Positions 28,444 to 37,806 of a stretch of DNA of 64,000 nt are shown here, piece after piece (position 1 is the stretch's first letter; each line of letters starts with the position of its first letter). Location of the stretch: positions 4,712,001 through 4,776,000 of the forward strand of contig NZ_CP064030.1 in assembly GCF_016865235.1 (NCBI RefSeq), given 5' to 3'. Source of the stretch: Dyella caseinilytica (lineage in GTDB: Bacteria > Pseudomonadota > Gammaproteobacteria > Xanthomonadales > Rhodanobacteraceae). Position numbers and translations under genes: made by a program. The notes under the pieces were generated by a model, which was given only the letters and a program-made list of their open reading frames with translations, had not been told where the DNA came from and ran no database searches.

Positions 28444-30876
28444 ATGCGCCGACTGCTGCTTGCCGGCCTCATAGCCCTTACCGTCCTGCCTGTGGCGGCC
28501 GAACCTGCGACGAGCGCGCAACCGCTTGATCTGGAAACCATCATGGCCAATCCGGATTGGATGGGTCATGCGGTGGAGAACCCGTACTGGAGCATCGACG
28601 GGCGCAGTCTGTACTACAGCCTCAAGCGTGACGGCAGCCCGGTGCATGATCTGTACCGAGTCGATCCTGCGACCGGTCAAAGTACCAAGCTCGATCCCGC
28701 TGCGATGGCCAACGCAGAAGGCCCGGCGGTGTACGACCGCGCGCATCAGCACGCCGCCTTCATCCTGCATGGCGATGTTTTCCTGGTGGATCTGGGCAGC
28801 GGCCGCCGCGTGCAGGTGACGCGTAGTTCGCAGCCGGAATCCTCGCCGCAGTTTTCTGCAGACGGACGTTCGCTGCAGTTTCGCGAGAGCAACAACTGGT
28901 ATGTCTATGACATCGCCAGTGGTGTGACGTCGCCAGCGGCGGTGCTGAAATTCACCGATGATCCGCAGGCAAAAACGCCCGATGCGCTGCAACAGCAGCA
29001 ACTGGATCTGTTCAAGGAACTGCGCCAGAACAAGGATGACAAGGACGCCGAGCACGCCGAGCAGCAAGCATTGGCTGCCGCCGATCCCACGCGCGCGCCG
29101 TTGCCGTTCTACCTCGGCGACAAGGCGCAGTTGCTGGACACCGAGTTGTCGCCAGATGGCCGCTGGATGCTGGTAGTCACCCAGCCTGCGCATCATGACG
29201 ATGGCAAGGCGCCGTACGTGATTCACTACGTTGCCGAATCAGGCTATACCGAAACCGAAGATGCACGTACCTACGTCGGCCGCAATGATCCTGCGCCGCA
29301 ATCGGTGCTGCTGCTCGACTTGTCCGCGCACAAGCAATACCCGCTGTCCACCGACAACCTGCCTGGCATCAAGGACGATCCGCTCAAGGCCATTCGTGAC
29401 AAGACCGTCGCTGCGCTGGAAAAAGCCGGCAAGGACGATGAAGCCAAAGCGCTCAAAGCACCGGATGTGCGCCCCATCACCATGTACAGCATGGATAGCG
29501 GCACCGCCGGCATCACGTGGAGCGAAGACGGTCGCAACGCCGCGCTGGAATTCCTCTCCATCGACAGCAAGGACCGCTGGATCGCTACCGTCGATTTCAA
29601 CAAGCACGCGTTGGTACCGCAGCATCGCTTGCACAACGATGCGTGGATCAACTGGATCTTCAACGATTTCGGTTGGCTCAAGGATGGCCGCACGCTGTGG
29701 TATCTCAGCGAGGAAACCGGCTATTCGCAGCTCTATACCAAATCCGTCGACGGCTCGGCCAAGGCGCTGACCAGCGGCAAGTTTGAAGTCAGTGAGCCGC
29801 AGCTTTCCAATGACGGCAAGTGGTTCTACCTGCGCACCAATCAGGTCGCGCCGTACAGCTATGACGTGTACCGCGTGCCATCGAGCGGTGGTGCGTTGAG
29901 CCGCGTCACGCAGTACGGTGGCATGGATCAGTTCGCGCTGTCGCCGGATGACAACCAGCTTGCCGTGTTGCATTCGTCGGCCTACGTGTTGCCGCAGCTG
30001 GCGGTGCAAGGCGCGCAAGGTGGCACGCCGCGTGAACTGACCAACACCATGAAGCCGGGCTTCACCGCGCATGCGTGGATCCAGCCCAAGATCATCGAAG
30101 TGCCGTCCTCGCATGGCGCAGGCGTGATCTATGCTAAGTATTACGGTCCGGCCGATGAAACCGATGCGCTTTCCTCGCGCCCTGCCGTGATCTTCGTGCA
30201 CGGCGCCGGCTATCTGCAGGATGTGAGCGAATCGGCCACCTACTACCAGCACGAACAATTGTTCAACAACCTGCTGGTGCAGCAAGGCTATGTGGTGCTC
30301 GATATGGACTATCGTGCATCCGAGGGCTATGGCAGTGCATGGCGTACGGCCATCTATCGCCAGATGGGTCATCCGGAGCTGGAAGACCTGCTCGACGGCA
30401 AGGCCTGGCTGGTGAAGAACCACGGCGTGGATCCGAAGCGTGTAGGCATCTACGGTGGCAGCTACGGCGGCTTCATGACGGAAATCGCACTGCTGCGCGC
30501 ACCCGGCGAATTCGCCGCTGGCGCAGCACAGCGCCCACCGGCCGACTGGATCACCTACAACGACCAGTACACCTCCAACATTCTCAACGATCCACAGATC
30601 GATCCGGAGGCGTACAAGATCAGCTCGCCGATCACCTATGCGGAAAACCTGCGCGATCCGCTGCTGATCAATCACGGCCTGATCGATGACAACGTCATGG
30701 CCAGCGATTCACTGCGCCTGTACGAACGCTTCGTGGAACTGCACAAGAAGAACTTCTGGATCTCGCTCTACCCGCTGGAGCGCCATGAGTTCGAACACGC
30801 CGATTCCTGGTACGACGAGTACCGCCGCATCGACGAACTGTTCGAAACCTGGGTAAAGCCTGGAACGACCCACTAA
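28444..30876 (+). CDS. exported S9 family peptidase (dipeptidyl peptidase-like)
   Basis: An 810-residue enzyme with signal peptide MRRLLLAGLIALTVLPVAA and a long propeller domain that includes a charged insert (about residues 190-210, rich in Asp/Glu/Gln/Lys). The hydrolase domain has GGSYGGFMT (nucleophile), HGLIDDNV (Asp) and ERHEFEH (His). It removes dipeptides or short peptides from imported protein. Start 28444 follows AGGGGAG; the frame extends upstream into the divergent gene. A REP-like stem-loop follows the stop. Confidence 0.93.
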   Translation: MRRLLLAGLIALTVLPVAAEPATSAQPLDLETIMANPDWMGHAVENPYWSIDGRSLYYSLKRDGSPVHDLYRVDPATGQSTKLDPAAMANAEGPAVYDRAHQHAAFILHGDVFLVDLGSGRRVQVTRSSQPESSPQFSADGRSLQFRESNNWYVYDIASGVTSPAAVLKFTDDPQAKTPDALQQQQLDLFKELRQNKDDKDAEHAEQQALAAADPTRAPLPFYLGDKAQLLDTELSPDGRWMLVVTQPAHHDDGKAPYVIHYVAESGYTETEDARTYVGRNDPAPQSVLLLDLSAHKQYPLSTDNLPGIKDDPLKAIRDKTVAALEKAGKDDEAKALKAPDVRPITMYSMDSGTAGITWSEDGRNAALEFLSIDSKDRWIATVDFNKHALVPQHRLHNDAWINWIFNDFGWLKDGRTLWYLSEETGYSQLYTKSVDGSAKALTSGKFEVSEPQLSNDGKWFYLRTNQVAPYSYDVYRVPSSGGALSRVTQYGGMDQFALSPDDNQLAVLHSSAYVLPQLAVQGAQGGTPRELTNTMKPGFTAHAWIQPKIIEVPSSHGAGVIYAKYYGPADETDALSSRPAVIFVHGAGYLQDVSESATYYQHEQLFNNLLVQQGYVVLDMDYRASEGYGSAWRTAIYRQMGHPELEDLLDGKAWLVKNHGVDPKRVGIYGGSYGGFMTEIALLRAPGEFAAGAAQRPPADWITYNDQYTSNILNDPQIDPEAYKISSPITYAENLRDPLLINHGLIDDNVMASDSLRLYERFVELHKKNFWISLYPLERHEFEHADSWYDEYRRIDELFETWVKPGTTH

Positions 30877-30886
30877 CACGCGTGAC

Positions 30887-30926
30887 GCCCTCTCCCTTGC
30901 GGGGAGAGGGCTGGGGTCAGGTGGAA
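30887..30926. repeat. REP-like stem-loop, copy A
   Basis: CCCTCTCCC and GGGAGAGGG (30888-30896, 30902-30910) form a stem with a short loop followed by CTGGGGTCAGG. The same stem plus GGGGT(G)GGGTCAGG tail recurs at 44759, and a related stem at 5773. It sits between convergent genes, where it may also act as a transcription stop. Confidence 0.65.
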
Positions 30927-30927
30927 C

Positions 30928-31725
30928 TCAATCCTCCCCATCCTCCGAACCGTCGGCTTGCCAATAACCCGAGGCACGCACCCACTCCTTCGGTACACCA
31001 CGTTCTTCTGCCAGGTACTTGCGCATCGTGCGTACGCGCCGCGATTCGGCAGCAATCCAGTAGAACGTATCGCCTGGCCATTCCGGCAACTCGCGCAAGG
31101 CTCGTTCCAGCAAATCGCTGCTGGCGCCATCGACGCCATCGCGTTCCAGCCAAGTCACATGGAACTGCGCCTGCGAACCCAGCGGCTGGCGATCCGTCAC
31201 TTCCGGAATCTCTGCCAGCACATGCACTCGTGCACCGGCATGCATTTCATCGAGCCGGCGACCGATGGCGGGCAGGGCGGTTTCATCGCCGACGAGTACA
31301 TAACGATCGAAATCGTTGGCGATCATGAATGAACCGCGAGGGCCGCCAATGCCAATGCGCTGCCCGGGTTTGGCTCGCTCGGCCCAAGTCGATGCTGGAC
31401 CATCGCCGTGAATCACAAAATCCACAATCAGCTCGTGGCGAACGGGATCAAATTCGCGCGGCGTGTAATCGCGCATCGGCGAGGGGATGACGCCGGGCGG
31501 ACATTCAGGTCCGTTCGGTCCAAGCGTTGGAAATACCAGATCGCCGCTCGGGTTCGGAAAAACCAGTTTCACATGGTCATCAGGCGAAGCGCTGAGAAAA
31601 CCGCGCAGCTCCTCGCCACCGAAAACAATGCGCTGCATATGCGGAGTAATGCGTTTGGCGCTGAGGACTTCAACGGTTCTGCGCACCAGCGTGTGTCGAA
31701 CCATTTGATGTTCGTGCCGGGTCAT
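30928..31725 (-). CDS. siderophore-interacting protein / NAD(P)H ferric reductase (ViuB/YqjH-like)
   Basis: A 265-residue flavoprotein. It has the FAD-binding motif RDYTPREFDP near residue 83, the GPRGSF loop near 130 and the SIP C-terminal region with GDETALPAIGR. It reduces ferric siderophores in the cytosol to release iron. It is the last gene of a PadR-Fur-SIP operon; in E. coli the homologous YqjH is controlled by the PadR protein YqjI, which supports the pairing here. ATGs at codons 1 and 8 are both possible starts. Confidence 0.92.
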   Translation of the reverse strand: MTRHEHQMVRHTLVRRTVEVLSAKRITPHMQRIVFGGEELRGFLSASPDDHVKLVFPNPSGDLVFPTLGPNGPECPPGVIPSPMRDYTPREFDPVRHELIVDFVIHGDGPASTWAERAKPGQRIGIGGPRGSFMIANDFDRYVLVGDETALPAIGRRLDEMHAGARVHVLAEIPEVTDRQPLGSQAQFHVTWLERDGVDGASSDLLERALRELPEWPGDTFYWIAAESRRVRTMRKYLAEERGVPKEWVRASGYWQADGSEDGED

Positions 31726-31751
31726 GGGGACTCCAGATCAAAGCGTGGGAT

Positions 31752-32252
31752 TTACGCGGTCGTGCCGCGCTGGGGAAGCAAGCGGTAGCCGAGATGTCCG
31801 GCGATCTCATGCAGCACGGCCAAGGTACGGTCGCTGCTGGGCGGGAGCGTTCCCGACGATGCACGCGCAGCCGTCGCTTCGGCCAGGCCCATCTGCTCCA
31901 GCGTATGCAGGAAATGCTGCACCTGAGCCACCATTTGGCGAATTTCGCCTGCTGTTTGCGCCGCCGCGGACAACGTTTCATCGCGTAATTGCCAGCGCGT
32001 GTGTCCATGCGTCTGCGCGTAGGCATCGACCAGACCGCGCTGTTCCATCTCGCGCAAAAAACGGTAGACGGTGCCGATGCTGGTGGGCGCATGATGCGCT
32101 TGTGCAGCCTGCAGCAACGGTACCGCATCCTGCGCGCTGGCCTGATCCAGCAATGCGTGCAGAATGGCGTTGCGCGAGGCAGTCAGCGCCAGGCCATAAG
32201 CCTTGCAGCGCTGCTGCCAGCGAGTTAATGCATCACTTGTATCAGGGTTCAT
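31752..32252 (-). CDS. Fur family regulator lacking the CxxC zinc site
   Basis: A 166-residue Fur-fold protein. The winged helix is clear (LTASRNAILHALL, then PTSIGTVYRFLREMEQRGLV around residues 55-75), but the usual His-rich cluster and Cys-x2-Cys of Fur/Zur are absent; the only Cys is near residue 16. The C-terminal half is divergent and helical. It overlaps the PadR gene by 11 bases and precedes the siderophore-interacting protein gene by 26. It may sense a metal through other ligands or act without one; this is inference. Confidence 0.85.
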   Translation of the reverse strand: MNPDTSDALTRWQQRCKAYGLALTASRNAILHALLDQASAQDAVPLLQAAQAHHAPTSIGTVYRFLREMEQRGLVDAYAQTHGHTRWQLRDETLSAAAQTAGEIRQMVAQVQHFLHTLEQMGLAEATAARASSGTLPPSSDRTLAVLHEIAGHLGYRLLPQRGTTA

Positions 32253-32922
32253 CCGCAGGGCCCGTCACGATCTCGGCGGCGGCGCGCTCAAGAATCGCTG
32301 CGACGCGCTGCGCTTCCGTTTTGTTCCAGTTGCCTGCACGCATCAGTACCGCATGCTTGAGCACGTGCATGGCCTTGCGCACCGCCAGCGGCAATGTCAG
32401 CTTGGCAATCAAGCGAGCGCTGTGCTTCGTGCGCTCGGTCATCGCATCCACCGCGGCACGGTTCTCATCGAGAAAGGCGCGGCCCTCGTCCGTGATGGCA
32501 TACAGCTTGCGGCCGCCTTGCTCCGTTTCCACCGAGGCATGTCCCAGTTCTTCAAGCATGGTCAGGGTCGGATAGACCGCTCCCGGGCTGGGTGAATACT
32601 GCCCATGGAACATTTCCTCGATGATGCGGATCAGCTCGTAGCCGTGCCGTGGTTGCTGTTCGATCAGCGCCAGTAAGAGCAGCTTCAGGTCGCCATGACC
32701 CAGCAACCGCCCGCCGCCGCGGCGTCCGCCGCCTTGCAGGCCGTTCCATTCGCTAAAAACGTCGCCATCGTGGTGATGGCCGAAATGCCCATGGCGGCCG
32801 CGCCGGCCATGGAGTTCGTAATCGTAGGCCTCATCGTTGCAACGATCGGCCTCGTCCCAGCCCATGCCGTGCCAGCGATGGTGGCGGTGCATGAACCGGT
32901 GAAACAGGGGGTGCCTGTGCAT
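32242..32922 (-). CDS. His-rich PadR family regulator (YqjI-like)
   Basis: A 226-residue regulator. The first 60 residues are strikingly His-rich (MHRHPLFHRFMHRHHRWHG, HGHFGHHHDG), followed by a PadR winged helix from about residue 80 (LKLLLLALIEQQPRHGYELI, SPGAVYPTLTMLEELG) and a C-terminal helical dimer domain. E. coli YqjI, a nickel-responsive repressor of the ferric reductase YqjH, has the same design. GGAG lies ten bases before the ATG. Two CGATATATCG palindromes in its upstream region are probable operators, giving autoregulation of PadR-Fur-SIP. Confidence 0.9.
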   Translation of the reverse strand: MHRHPLFHRFMHRHHRWHGMGWDEADRCNDEAYDYELHGRRGRHGHFGHHHDGDVFSEWNGLQGGGRRGGGRLLGHGDLKLLLLALIEQQPRHGYELIRIIEEMFHGQYSPSPGAVYPTLTMLEELGHASVETEQGGRKLYAITDEGRAFLDENRAAVDAMTERTKHSARLIAKLTLPLAVRKAMHVLKHAVLMRAGNWNKTEAQRVAAILERAAAEIVTGPADEP

Positions 32923-32935
32923 GGTGATATAACTC

Positions 32936-32971
32936 CGATATATCGAATTGTGTCCAAAAAACGATATATCG
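32936..32971. promoter_or_regulatory. tandem CGATATATCG palindromes, PadR operator candidates
   Basis: Perfect palindromes CGATATATCG at 32936-32945 and 32962-32971 are spaced 26 bases centre to centre. Degenerate relatives (GTGATATAAC, CTATATCGG) flank them. They lie 14-50 bases before the PadR start. Such AT-rich dyads are typical of PadR and YqjI targets; binding is inferred. Confidence 0.7.
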
Positions 32972-33065
32972 AAACTATATCGGGTTGCAAGTGACGCCCG
33001 GGCGCCGGGCACAAAGGCCCTTCCCCGCCGGCAATCTGGCAGCGCTGGGAGCGTATCCAAGGGGC

Positions 33066-33087
33066 TGGCGCCCCCTTGGGGGCGCCA
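33066..33087 (-). terminator. 22-bp perfect palindrome downstream of the small secreted protein gene
   Basis: TGGCGCCCCC and GGGGGCGCCA (33066-33075, 33078-33087) with a 2-base centre. Located about 33 bp after the stop of the minus-strand gene at 33120. Very stable but no T-run, so termination is only possible. Confidence 0.4.
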
Positions 33088-33119
33088 CTAACTGATTTGG
33101 CCGGGGCCGGGCGCTGTTG

Positions 33120-33476
33120 TCAGTTCGGCCCTATGCCATATCCGGTGAACGTCACGCGCGAACTCTTTACCCAGCCTTCCGTGTCTTCGCCGGTTTTCGG
33201 ATTCATGTACATCACGGCAGTGAAATCACCGTAGGTTTCATACGCTGTGAGTTGTTCGCGAGGAAGAATAAAAACACCCTTCATCGTGCAGTTCTCGCTG
33301 GGACCGCTATAGAACTGCACGCGACCGGTACCGATGGTCACCATGACCGCATTGCTTTCGGGAATGCGGATGCCCTTCTCGTTGGCCTGGTTGTCGAGCG
33401 CCGTGCAATCCATTGCCATAGCGGGGCACGACAGGAGTAAGAAAACCAAGGCGGCGAGAATTCTCCGGCGCATCAT
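33120..33476 (-). CDS. small secreted protein with SH3b-like region
   Basis: A 118-residue protein with signal peptide (MMRRRILAALVFLLLSCPAMA). The mature part holds two Cys (one near residue 24, one near 62) that may form a disulfide, and a C-terminal pattern ending EGWVKSSRVTF that resembles bacterial SH3b folds. Function unknown. It follows the M61 peptidase gene by 24 bases on the same strand, so it is probably its operon partner. Confidence 0.7.
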   Translation of the reverse strand: MMRRRILAALVFLLLSCPAMAMDCTALDNQANEKGIRIPESNAVMVTIGTGRVQFYSGPSENCTMKGVFILPREQLTAYETYGDFTAVMYMNPKTGEDTEGWVKSSRVTFTGYGIGPN

Positions 33477-33500
33477 GATGGACCGTCCTTTGCTGGGCGC

Positions 33501-35459
33501 TTACTTCCGTGGTGCAGCAATCTCATCCAGATAATCAGGCGTGCCTTCGACGCGCACCAGATGGGGATATTTCAAGCCGCCGTGGTAGTCGACCGGCACC
33601 GTGCGGTAACCGCCCTGGTACTTGAACAGCAACTGGATTGGCGCCGAGCTGTTCTTGGCGGCTGCAATGGCGTTTTTCAGCACATCGCTCGAATAATCAT
33701 GGCCGTTGACCGCGACCAGCGTGGCACCCGTGCTGACGCCAGCCTTGAATGCCGGACCATCCCAGCGCACATCGTTGACCTCGCCCTTGTCGGTCATCGT
33801 CAGGCCGATCGACCAGGCGAAGTTATACAGATGGCGGGACGATTGCGGGCGGCTGTTGTATTGCTTCTCGTACTCGCTTTCCTGATCGGTATAGACCAGC
33901 TTCCAGCCTGTTGCCTCGACACCATCAACGAGCGGCGGGTTGAGCGCGTCGACGTGCGCATGCAGAAAGCCGGCCCAGTCATAGGGCGCTACGCTGTTCA
34001 ATGCTGCGACGACATCATCGAACGTATAGGTCTTGGTGACATAGCTGCCGTTGTCGACGCCAAAGAAGGTGCGTGCGAAATCATCCAGCGACTTTTGATC
34101 ACGGGTGAGCGCGCGCAGCTTGGCATCGACCTCCAGCCACATCATCTGACCGCCGCTGTAGTAATCCTCACTCATCTGCCAGCTACGGTACGGCAGGCTT
34201 GAGCGGCGAGCTGCAGTGGGGTCATTGGTGGTGTCTTCGAGCGTGCGCCACTGGAAGCCGGCGCGATTGATCTGGTAGTTGGCCGTCTCCATCGCCAGGG
34301 CGTCGCGGAACTGCTCTGGCGTCCACATGCCGGAGCGCGCGGTCAACACGTAACCCCAGTACTGAGTCTGCCCTTCGTACACCCACAACAGCGAATCGCC
34401 CATGGGGACGTTGAAGTTGGGTGTCCACAAATCAGCGGGACGGCGGAACTTGCCGTTCCACGAATGGGTGTATTCATGAGGCAGCAGATCGCGGCCCGGC
34501 GCGGAATCGCTCCAGGCGGTGAAATAGTCAGCGCCAAGCCCATTTTCGCTGGACTGATGATGCTCGGTGCCGTTGCCACCCAGTTGATCGGAGAGCGAGA
34601 ACAGGAAGTCGTAATGATCGTAGTGATGCGAGCCGAACAGCTTCACGGCTTGCGTGACGAGTGCACGATGCACTTTCAGCTGCTCAGGTGTGATCTCCAG
34701 ATACTTCGGCGCGTCAGCGACGATATCCAGATGCACCGGTGTATCACCGCCGGGATTGAGATCGACGCGCTTGAAATACTGACCGGCGTAGATCGGTGAA
34801 TCGACCAGGTTGTTGTACGTCACCGGTTTGAAGGTGACGGTGTCGCCCGACTGCGAGGCCGTCTCCAACGCGGTACCGAGTTGCCAACCACGCGCCAACG
34901 TCACGCTGGGAGCGAACGTGATATCGCGCGAGAAATATCCGGCCGGATACAGCGACACCTTGCTCCACTCCATATCCATCATGAGGTCGGTGATCTCGAA
35001 GCCTTCGCTGTCGGTGCGACCTGACATGTACTGGAATGAGACGTCGAGGGCAGAAACGCCGTCCGGTATGTCGACATGGAACGCGTACACGTTGTACTCG
35101 TCGCGCTTCCACATCAGCGGCTTGCCATTGGCGCTGAGCTTGAGACCAGCAAGCATATTGATCGGACCGGTCGGCGAGTGGTCACCGGGAATCCACTGCG
35201 GATACAGCAGCGTCAATGCACCAGCCTTTACCGGGATCGTTTCATGGACGCGGAAGATGCCCTGCGCGGTGTCACTGGCGTCGACATGGAGCGTCACCGT
35301 GCCGGAATAAGGTGTGTCCTGCGGCGGCGGTACGGTATCGGTACGCGTTTGCTGTCCAAAGGCAGCGCCCCCCGCAAGCGCCATCGCTACGGCCAGGGCA
35401 AGCCGCGAGAACCTACGATGGTTGCTGGCCGTAGAAACGGAAGTAGGGACACGGGACAT
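33501..35459 (-). CDS. exported M61 family metallopeptidase (glycyl aminopeptidase)
   Basis: A 652-residue zinc peptidase. The N-terminus carries a signal sequence (around RLALAVAMALAGGAAFG). The catalytic motif HEYTHSWNGK lies near residue 328, preceded by the M61 N-terminal beta region, and a PDZ-like segment appears near the C-terminus (VSTGATLVAVNG). M61 enzymes release N-terminal Gly or Ala. Start 35459 has GGAG upstream; the frame begins nine codons earlier. It adds to the set of exported peptidases in this window. Confidence 0.92.
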   Translation of the reverse strand: MSRVPTSVSTASNHRRFSRLALAVAMALAGGAAFGQQTRTDTVPPPQDTPYSGTVTLHVDASDTAQGIFRVHETIPVKAGALTLLYPQWIPGDHSPTGPINMLAGLKLSANGKPLMWKRDEYNVYAFHVDIPDGVSALDVSFQYMSGRTDSEGFEITDLMMDMEWSKVSLYPAGYFSRDITFAPSVTLARGWQLGTALETASQSGDTVTFKPVTYNNLVDSPIYAGQYFKRVDLNPGGDTPVHLDIVADAPKYLEITPEQLKVHRALVTQAVKLFGSHHYDHYDFLFSLSDQLGGNGTEHHQSSENGLGADYFTAWSDSAPGRDLLPHEYTHSWNGKFRRPADLWTPNFNVPMGDSLLWVYEGQTQYWGYVLTARSGMWTPEQFRDALAMETANYQINRAGFQWRTLEDTTNDPTAARRSSLPYRSWQMSEDYYSGGQMMWLEVDAKLRALTRDQKSLDDFARTFFGVDNGSYVTKTYTFDDVVAALNSVAPYDWAGFLHAHVDALNPPLVDGVEATGWKLVYTDQESEYEKQYNSRPQSSRHLYNFAWSIGLTMTDKGEVNDVRWDGPAFKAGVSTGATLVAVNGHDYSSDVLKNAIAAAKNSSAPIQLLFKYQGGYRTVPVDYHGGLKYPHLVRVEGTPDYLDEIAAPRK

Positions 35460-35559
35460 GAGGGACTCCGGCAGGCGTGGGAACAATAGAACAACTTAGC
35501 ACCTCGAAAGCCTGATGGAATCGGCTGTTCGTCATTGATGGCGCCCCCTCGGCCAACAC

Positions 35560-35642
35560 GCCGTCATCCCAGCGAAAGCTGGGATCCAGCGACTTACAGA
35601 TCGCCAAAGACACTGGATCCCAGCTTTCGCTGGGATGACGGC
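35560..35642. repeat. paired-palindrome intergenic repeat (dRS3-like), copy 4
   Basis: Perfect 30-bp inverted arms begin GCCGTCATCCCAGCG and end CTGGGATCCAG, with a spacer of about 23 bases. The two units are intact and identical, which suggests recent origin or gene conversion. It lies between two minus-strand genes. Confidence 0.9.
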
Positions 35643-35694
35643 ACGGTGTTAATCAGCCTCCGATGTTTTGCATTGATCGCGATCAAATGCCCCT

Positions 35695-37725
35695 TTAGCT
35701 CGGCTGCATGCCATCCGTTCGATAACGCACCAGCGCATCACCAAGCTCCTCCTTGAGCTTGCCGAGATAGGGCGCAAACTTGGTCCATTGATCAATGCCA
35801 TCGCGGAAGATGGGGCGCCGGACCTGCTCTGAGCTGGCGGTGCGGACACTGCGCTCGGTCTTGTGGAATTCCAGGCAAGCCGGTTCAAAGGGCAGGCTGC
35901 AGAAGTCGAGCATGCGCCGCACGTTGCCTTCCAGGTCATCGACGACGTCTTCGTGATAGACGCGCAGCACGCGGCCGGGAAGCACTTCATCCCAGTGCGC
36001 CATCAGGTCGAGATAAGTGCGGTAGTAGCGCGCGATATCTTCGATGCTGTAAGTGAATTCCTGACCGGTGGCGAAGAGCTGCTTGAGATTGCTGAAGCAG
36101 CAGGCCATCGGTTCGCGTCGTGCGTCGATGATCTTCGCGTTCGGCAGCATCAGGCGGATCAGGCCAAGGTGCCGGAAATTGTTCGGCATCTTGTCGATAA
36201 AGAAAGGCTTGCCGCTGCGATAGACACGCGTGTCATGCAGGAACTTTTCGCCGAGTTTGCGAAAATCCTCAGCCTGCATCTCGGCCAGTACGCCCGGATA
36301 GCGAGGATCATCCAGATTTGGATCACGCCCTTGCAGATCAAGCACGATGCGCGGAATGTCGGCCAGTTCCTGCGTACCTTCAACCAACGAGTGGGAGGCG
36401 AGAATCTGCTCCAGCAGTGTGGAACCGGCGCGTGGCAGGCCCACGATAAAAATCGGATCCGGGCGCGGATCGCCCACGTTTGAGCGTTCCGCAAAGAATT
36501 CGCGCGTGCAGACGTCGATCTGCCTGTGCGTATTGGTTTCGATGATCTCCGCGCGGTAGCGGCTCTCAGAACGCTTTAGCGCGTTGCCTTGCTCATAGTA
36601 GCGCCACGATTCGGCGTAATCGCCACGATCTTCGAAGGCTTTACCTAACGCGAAGCACAGATGGTGGCGATCGACGAGCGGCGTGGCGGGTGACGCTTCC
36701 TCGGCGCGCATGCGGGCGATCTCTTCGTCCGGGAAGCGATACGTCTTGAGGTTGGCAAGGCTCCAATAGGCGTCGCCAAAGTTGGGGCGTGCTGCCGTCG
36801 CCGCATGATAAGCATCGATAGCTTCGGCTTGCCGACCTTGCGTCTTCAGCGAATGGGCCAACGATAGATGCACATCCGCCGCACCAGGTGCATCTTGCAA
36901 AAGCTGTCGATACAACGCGACGGCGCGATCGTGCTCGCCAAGGCCAACGCTCGCGCTGGCGTAGAGCGTGCGGTAATCGAGATGATTGGGATCGAACGCA
37001 AGCAGCTTTTCGATCTCTTCGCTGGCACGTTGATACAAGTGCCGCTCGAACAGTACACAGGCATAGTCGTAGCGCGCCGCACGATAATCCGGGGCGATCT
37101 TCAACACGGCTTCGAGCAGTACATCGGCATCGTCAAGCACGCCACGCGCTAGCCCGATGCGGGCAAGCAGGCGCATCGCTTCGACATCGTTGCCGACTTT
37201 GAGCAGATAGGCGCGAATGATCTGTTCGGCGGGATCGAATTCGCCATCCGAGAAATGACTGGTGGCGCGCACGACATCCGGCGCAAGACGCTTAAGCGTG
37301 GCGACATGCGAAGCGGCTGTCGCCGCGTTGGCCGCATCGCCGGTCATGCGATACAGGCCTTCGAGCAGGTTCCAGCTCGAGGGCAATGCCGGGTTGATGT
37401 TGACGGCATGAAGTAACGCGTCGATGGCATTCGGTGCATCGCGCAACACCACGTAACAGTGGCCGCGTTCCTCGTGCAGACGGCTGTAACGCGGATGTTC
37501 CTGCTCCATGCGCGCGAGCGTCTGCAACGCGGCGTCGATCTGTCCCAGGTAGCGCTGGCTGCGGGCAACCAGATAGAGCACCTCGTAATGGCCCTTCGCC
37601 TCCGTCAACAACGCCTGAGCCGCTTGCAGGGCTTGCGCGTGCTGGCCGTCACTCTGCCACTGGCGTATGCGTTCGATGTCCCTCGCCACGGAATCGGAAA
37701 CGGGATCGGTTGCCGCGGTGTTCAT
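35695..37725 (-). CDS. TPR repeat sulfotransferase
   Basis: A 676-residue protein. Residues about 20-390 are a run of tetratricopeptide repeats, and the C-terminal 270 residues are a sulfotransferase domain with the PAPS 5'-phosphate loop IVGLPRAGSTLLEQI near residue 427 and a PAPS 3' region around DARREPMACCFSNL. It may transfer sulfate from PAPS to peptide or glycan. It lies 81 bp after a TonB-dependent receptor gene, separated by a terminator, a neighbour pair often seen in Xanthomonadales and sphingomonads. Substrate unknown. Confidence 0.88.
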   Translation of the reverse strand: MNTAATDPVSDSVARDIERIRQWQSDGQHAQALQAAQALLTEAKGHYEVLYLVARSQRYLGQIDAALQTLARMEQEHPRYSRLHEERGHCYVVLRDAPNAIDALLHAVNINPALPSSWNLLEGLYRMTGDAANAATAASHVATLKRLAPDVVRATSHFSDGEFDPAEQIIRAYLLKVGNDVEAMRLLARIGLARGVLDDADVLLEAVLKIAPDYRAARYDYACVLFERHLYQRASEEIEKLLAFDPNHLDYRTLYASASVGLGEHDRAVALYRQLLQDAPGAADVHLSLAHSLKTQGRQAEAIDAYHAATAARPNFGDAYWSLANLKTYRFPDEEIARMRAEEASPATPLVDRHHLCFALGKAFEDRGDYAESWRYYEQGNALKRSESRYRAEIIETNTHRQIDVCTREFFAERSNVGDPRPDPIFIVGLPRAGSTLLEQILASHSLVEGTQELADIPRIVLDLQGRDPNLDDPRYPGVLAEMQAEDFRKLGEKFLHDTRVYRSGKPFFIDKMPNNFRHLGLIRLMLPNAKIIDARREPMACCFSNLKQLFATGQEFTYSIEDIARYYRTYLDLMAHWDEVLPGRVLRVYHEDVVDDLEGNVRRMLDFCSLPFEPACLEFHKTERSVRTASSEQVRRPIFRDGIDQWTKFAPYLGKLKEELGDALVRYRTDGMQPS

Positions 37726-37746
37726 GGATGATCAACAACCTTGAAT

Positions 37747-37774
37747 AAAAAAGAGGGTGGGCTTGCGCCCACCC
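37747..37774 (-). terminator. rho-independent terminator after TonB receptor
   Basis: On the minus strand GGGTGGGC, a GCAA loop and GCCCACCC are followed by TCTTTTTT. It lies between the receptor stop and the sulfotransferase start, so it limits or attenuates read-through. Confidence 0.9.
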
Positions 37775-37806
37775 TATACTACGAGCCTGCCTGCGGAGAA
37801 GGCAGC

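Noticed and set aside
29239..30675. 478-codon frame antisense to the DPP-type peptidase
   Set aside because: Shadow frame; the sense strand has a signal peptide and complete catalytic triad.
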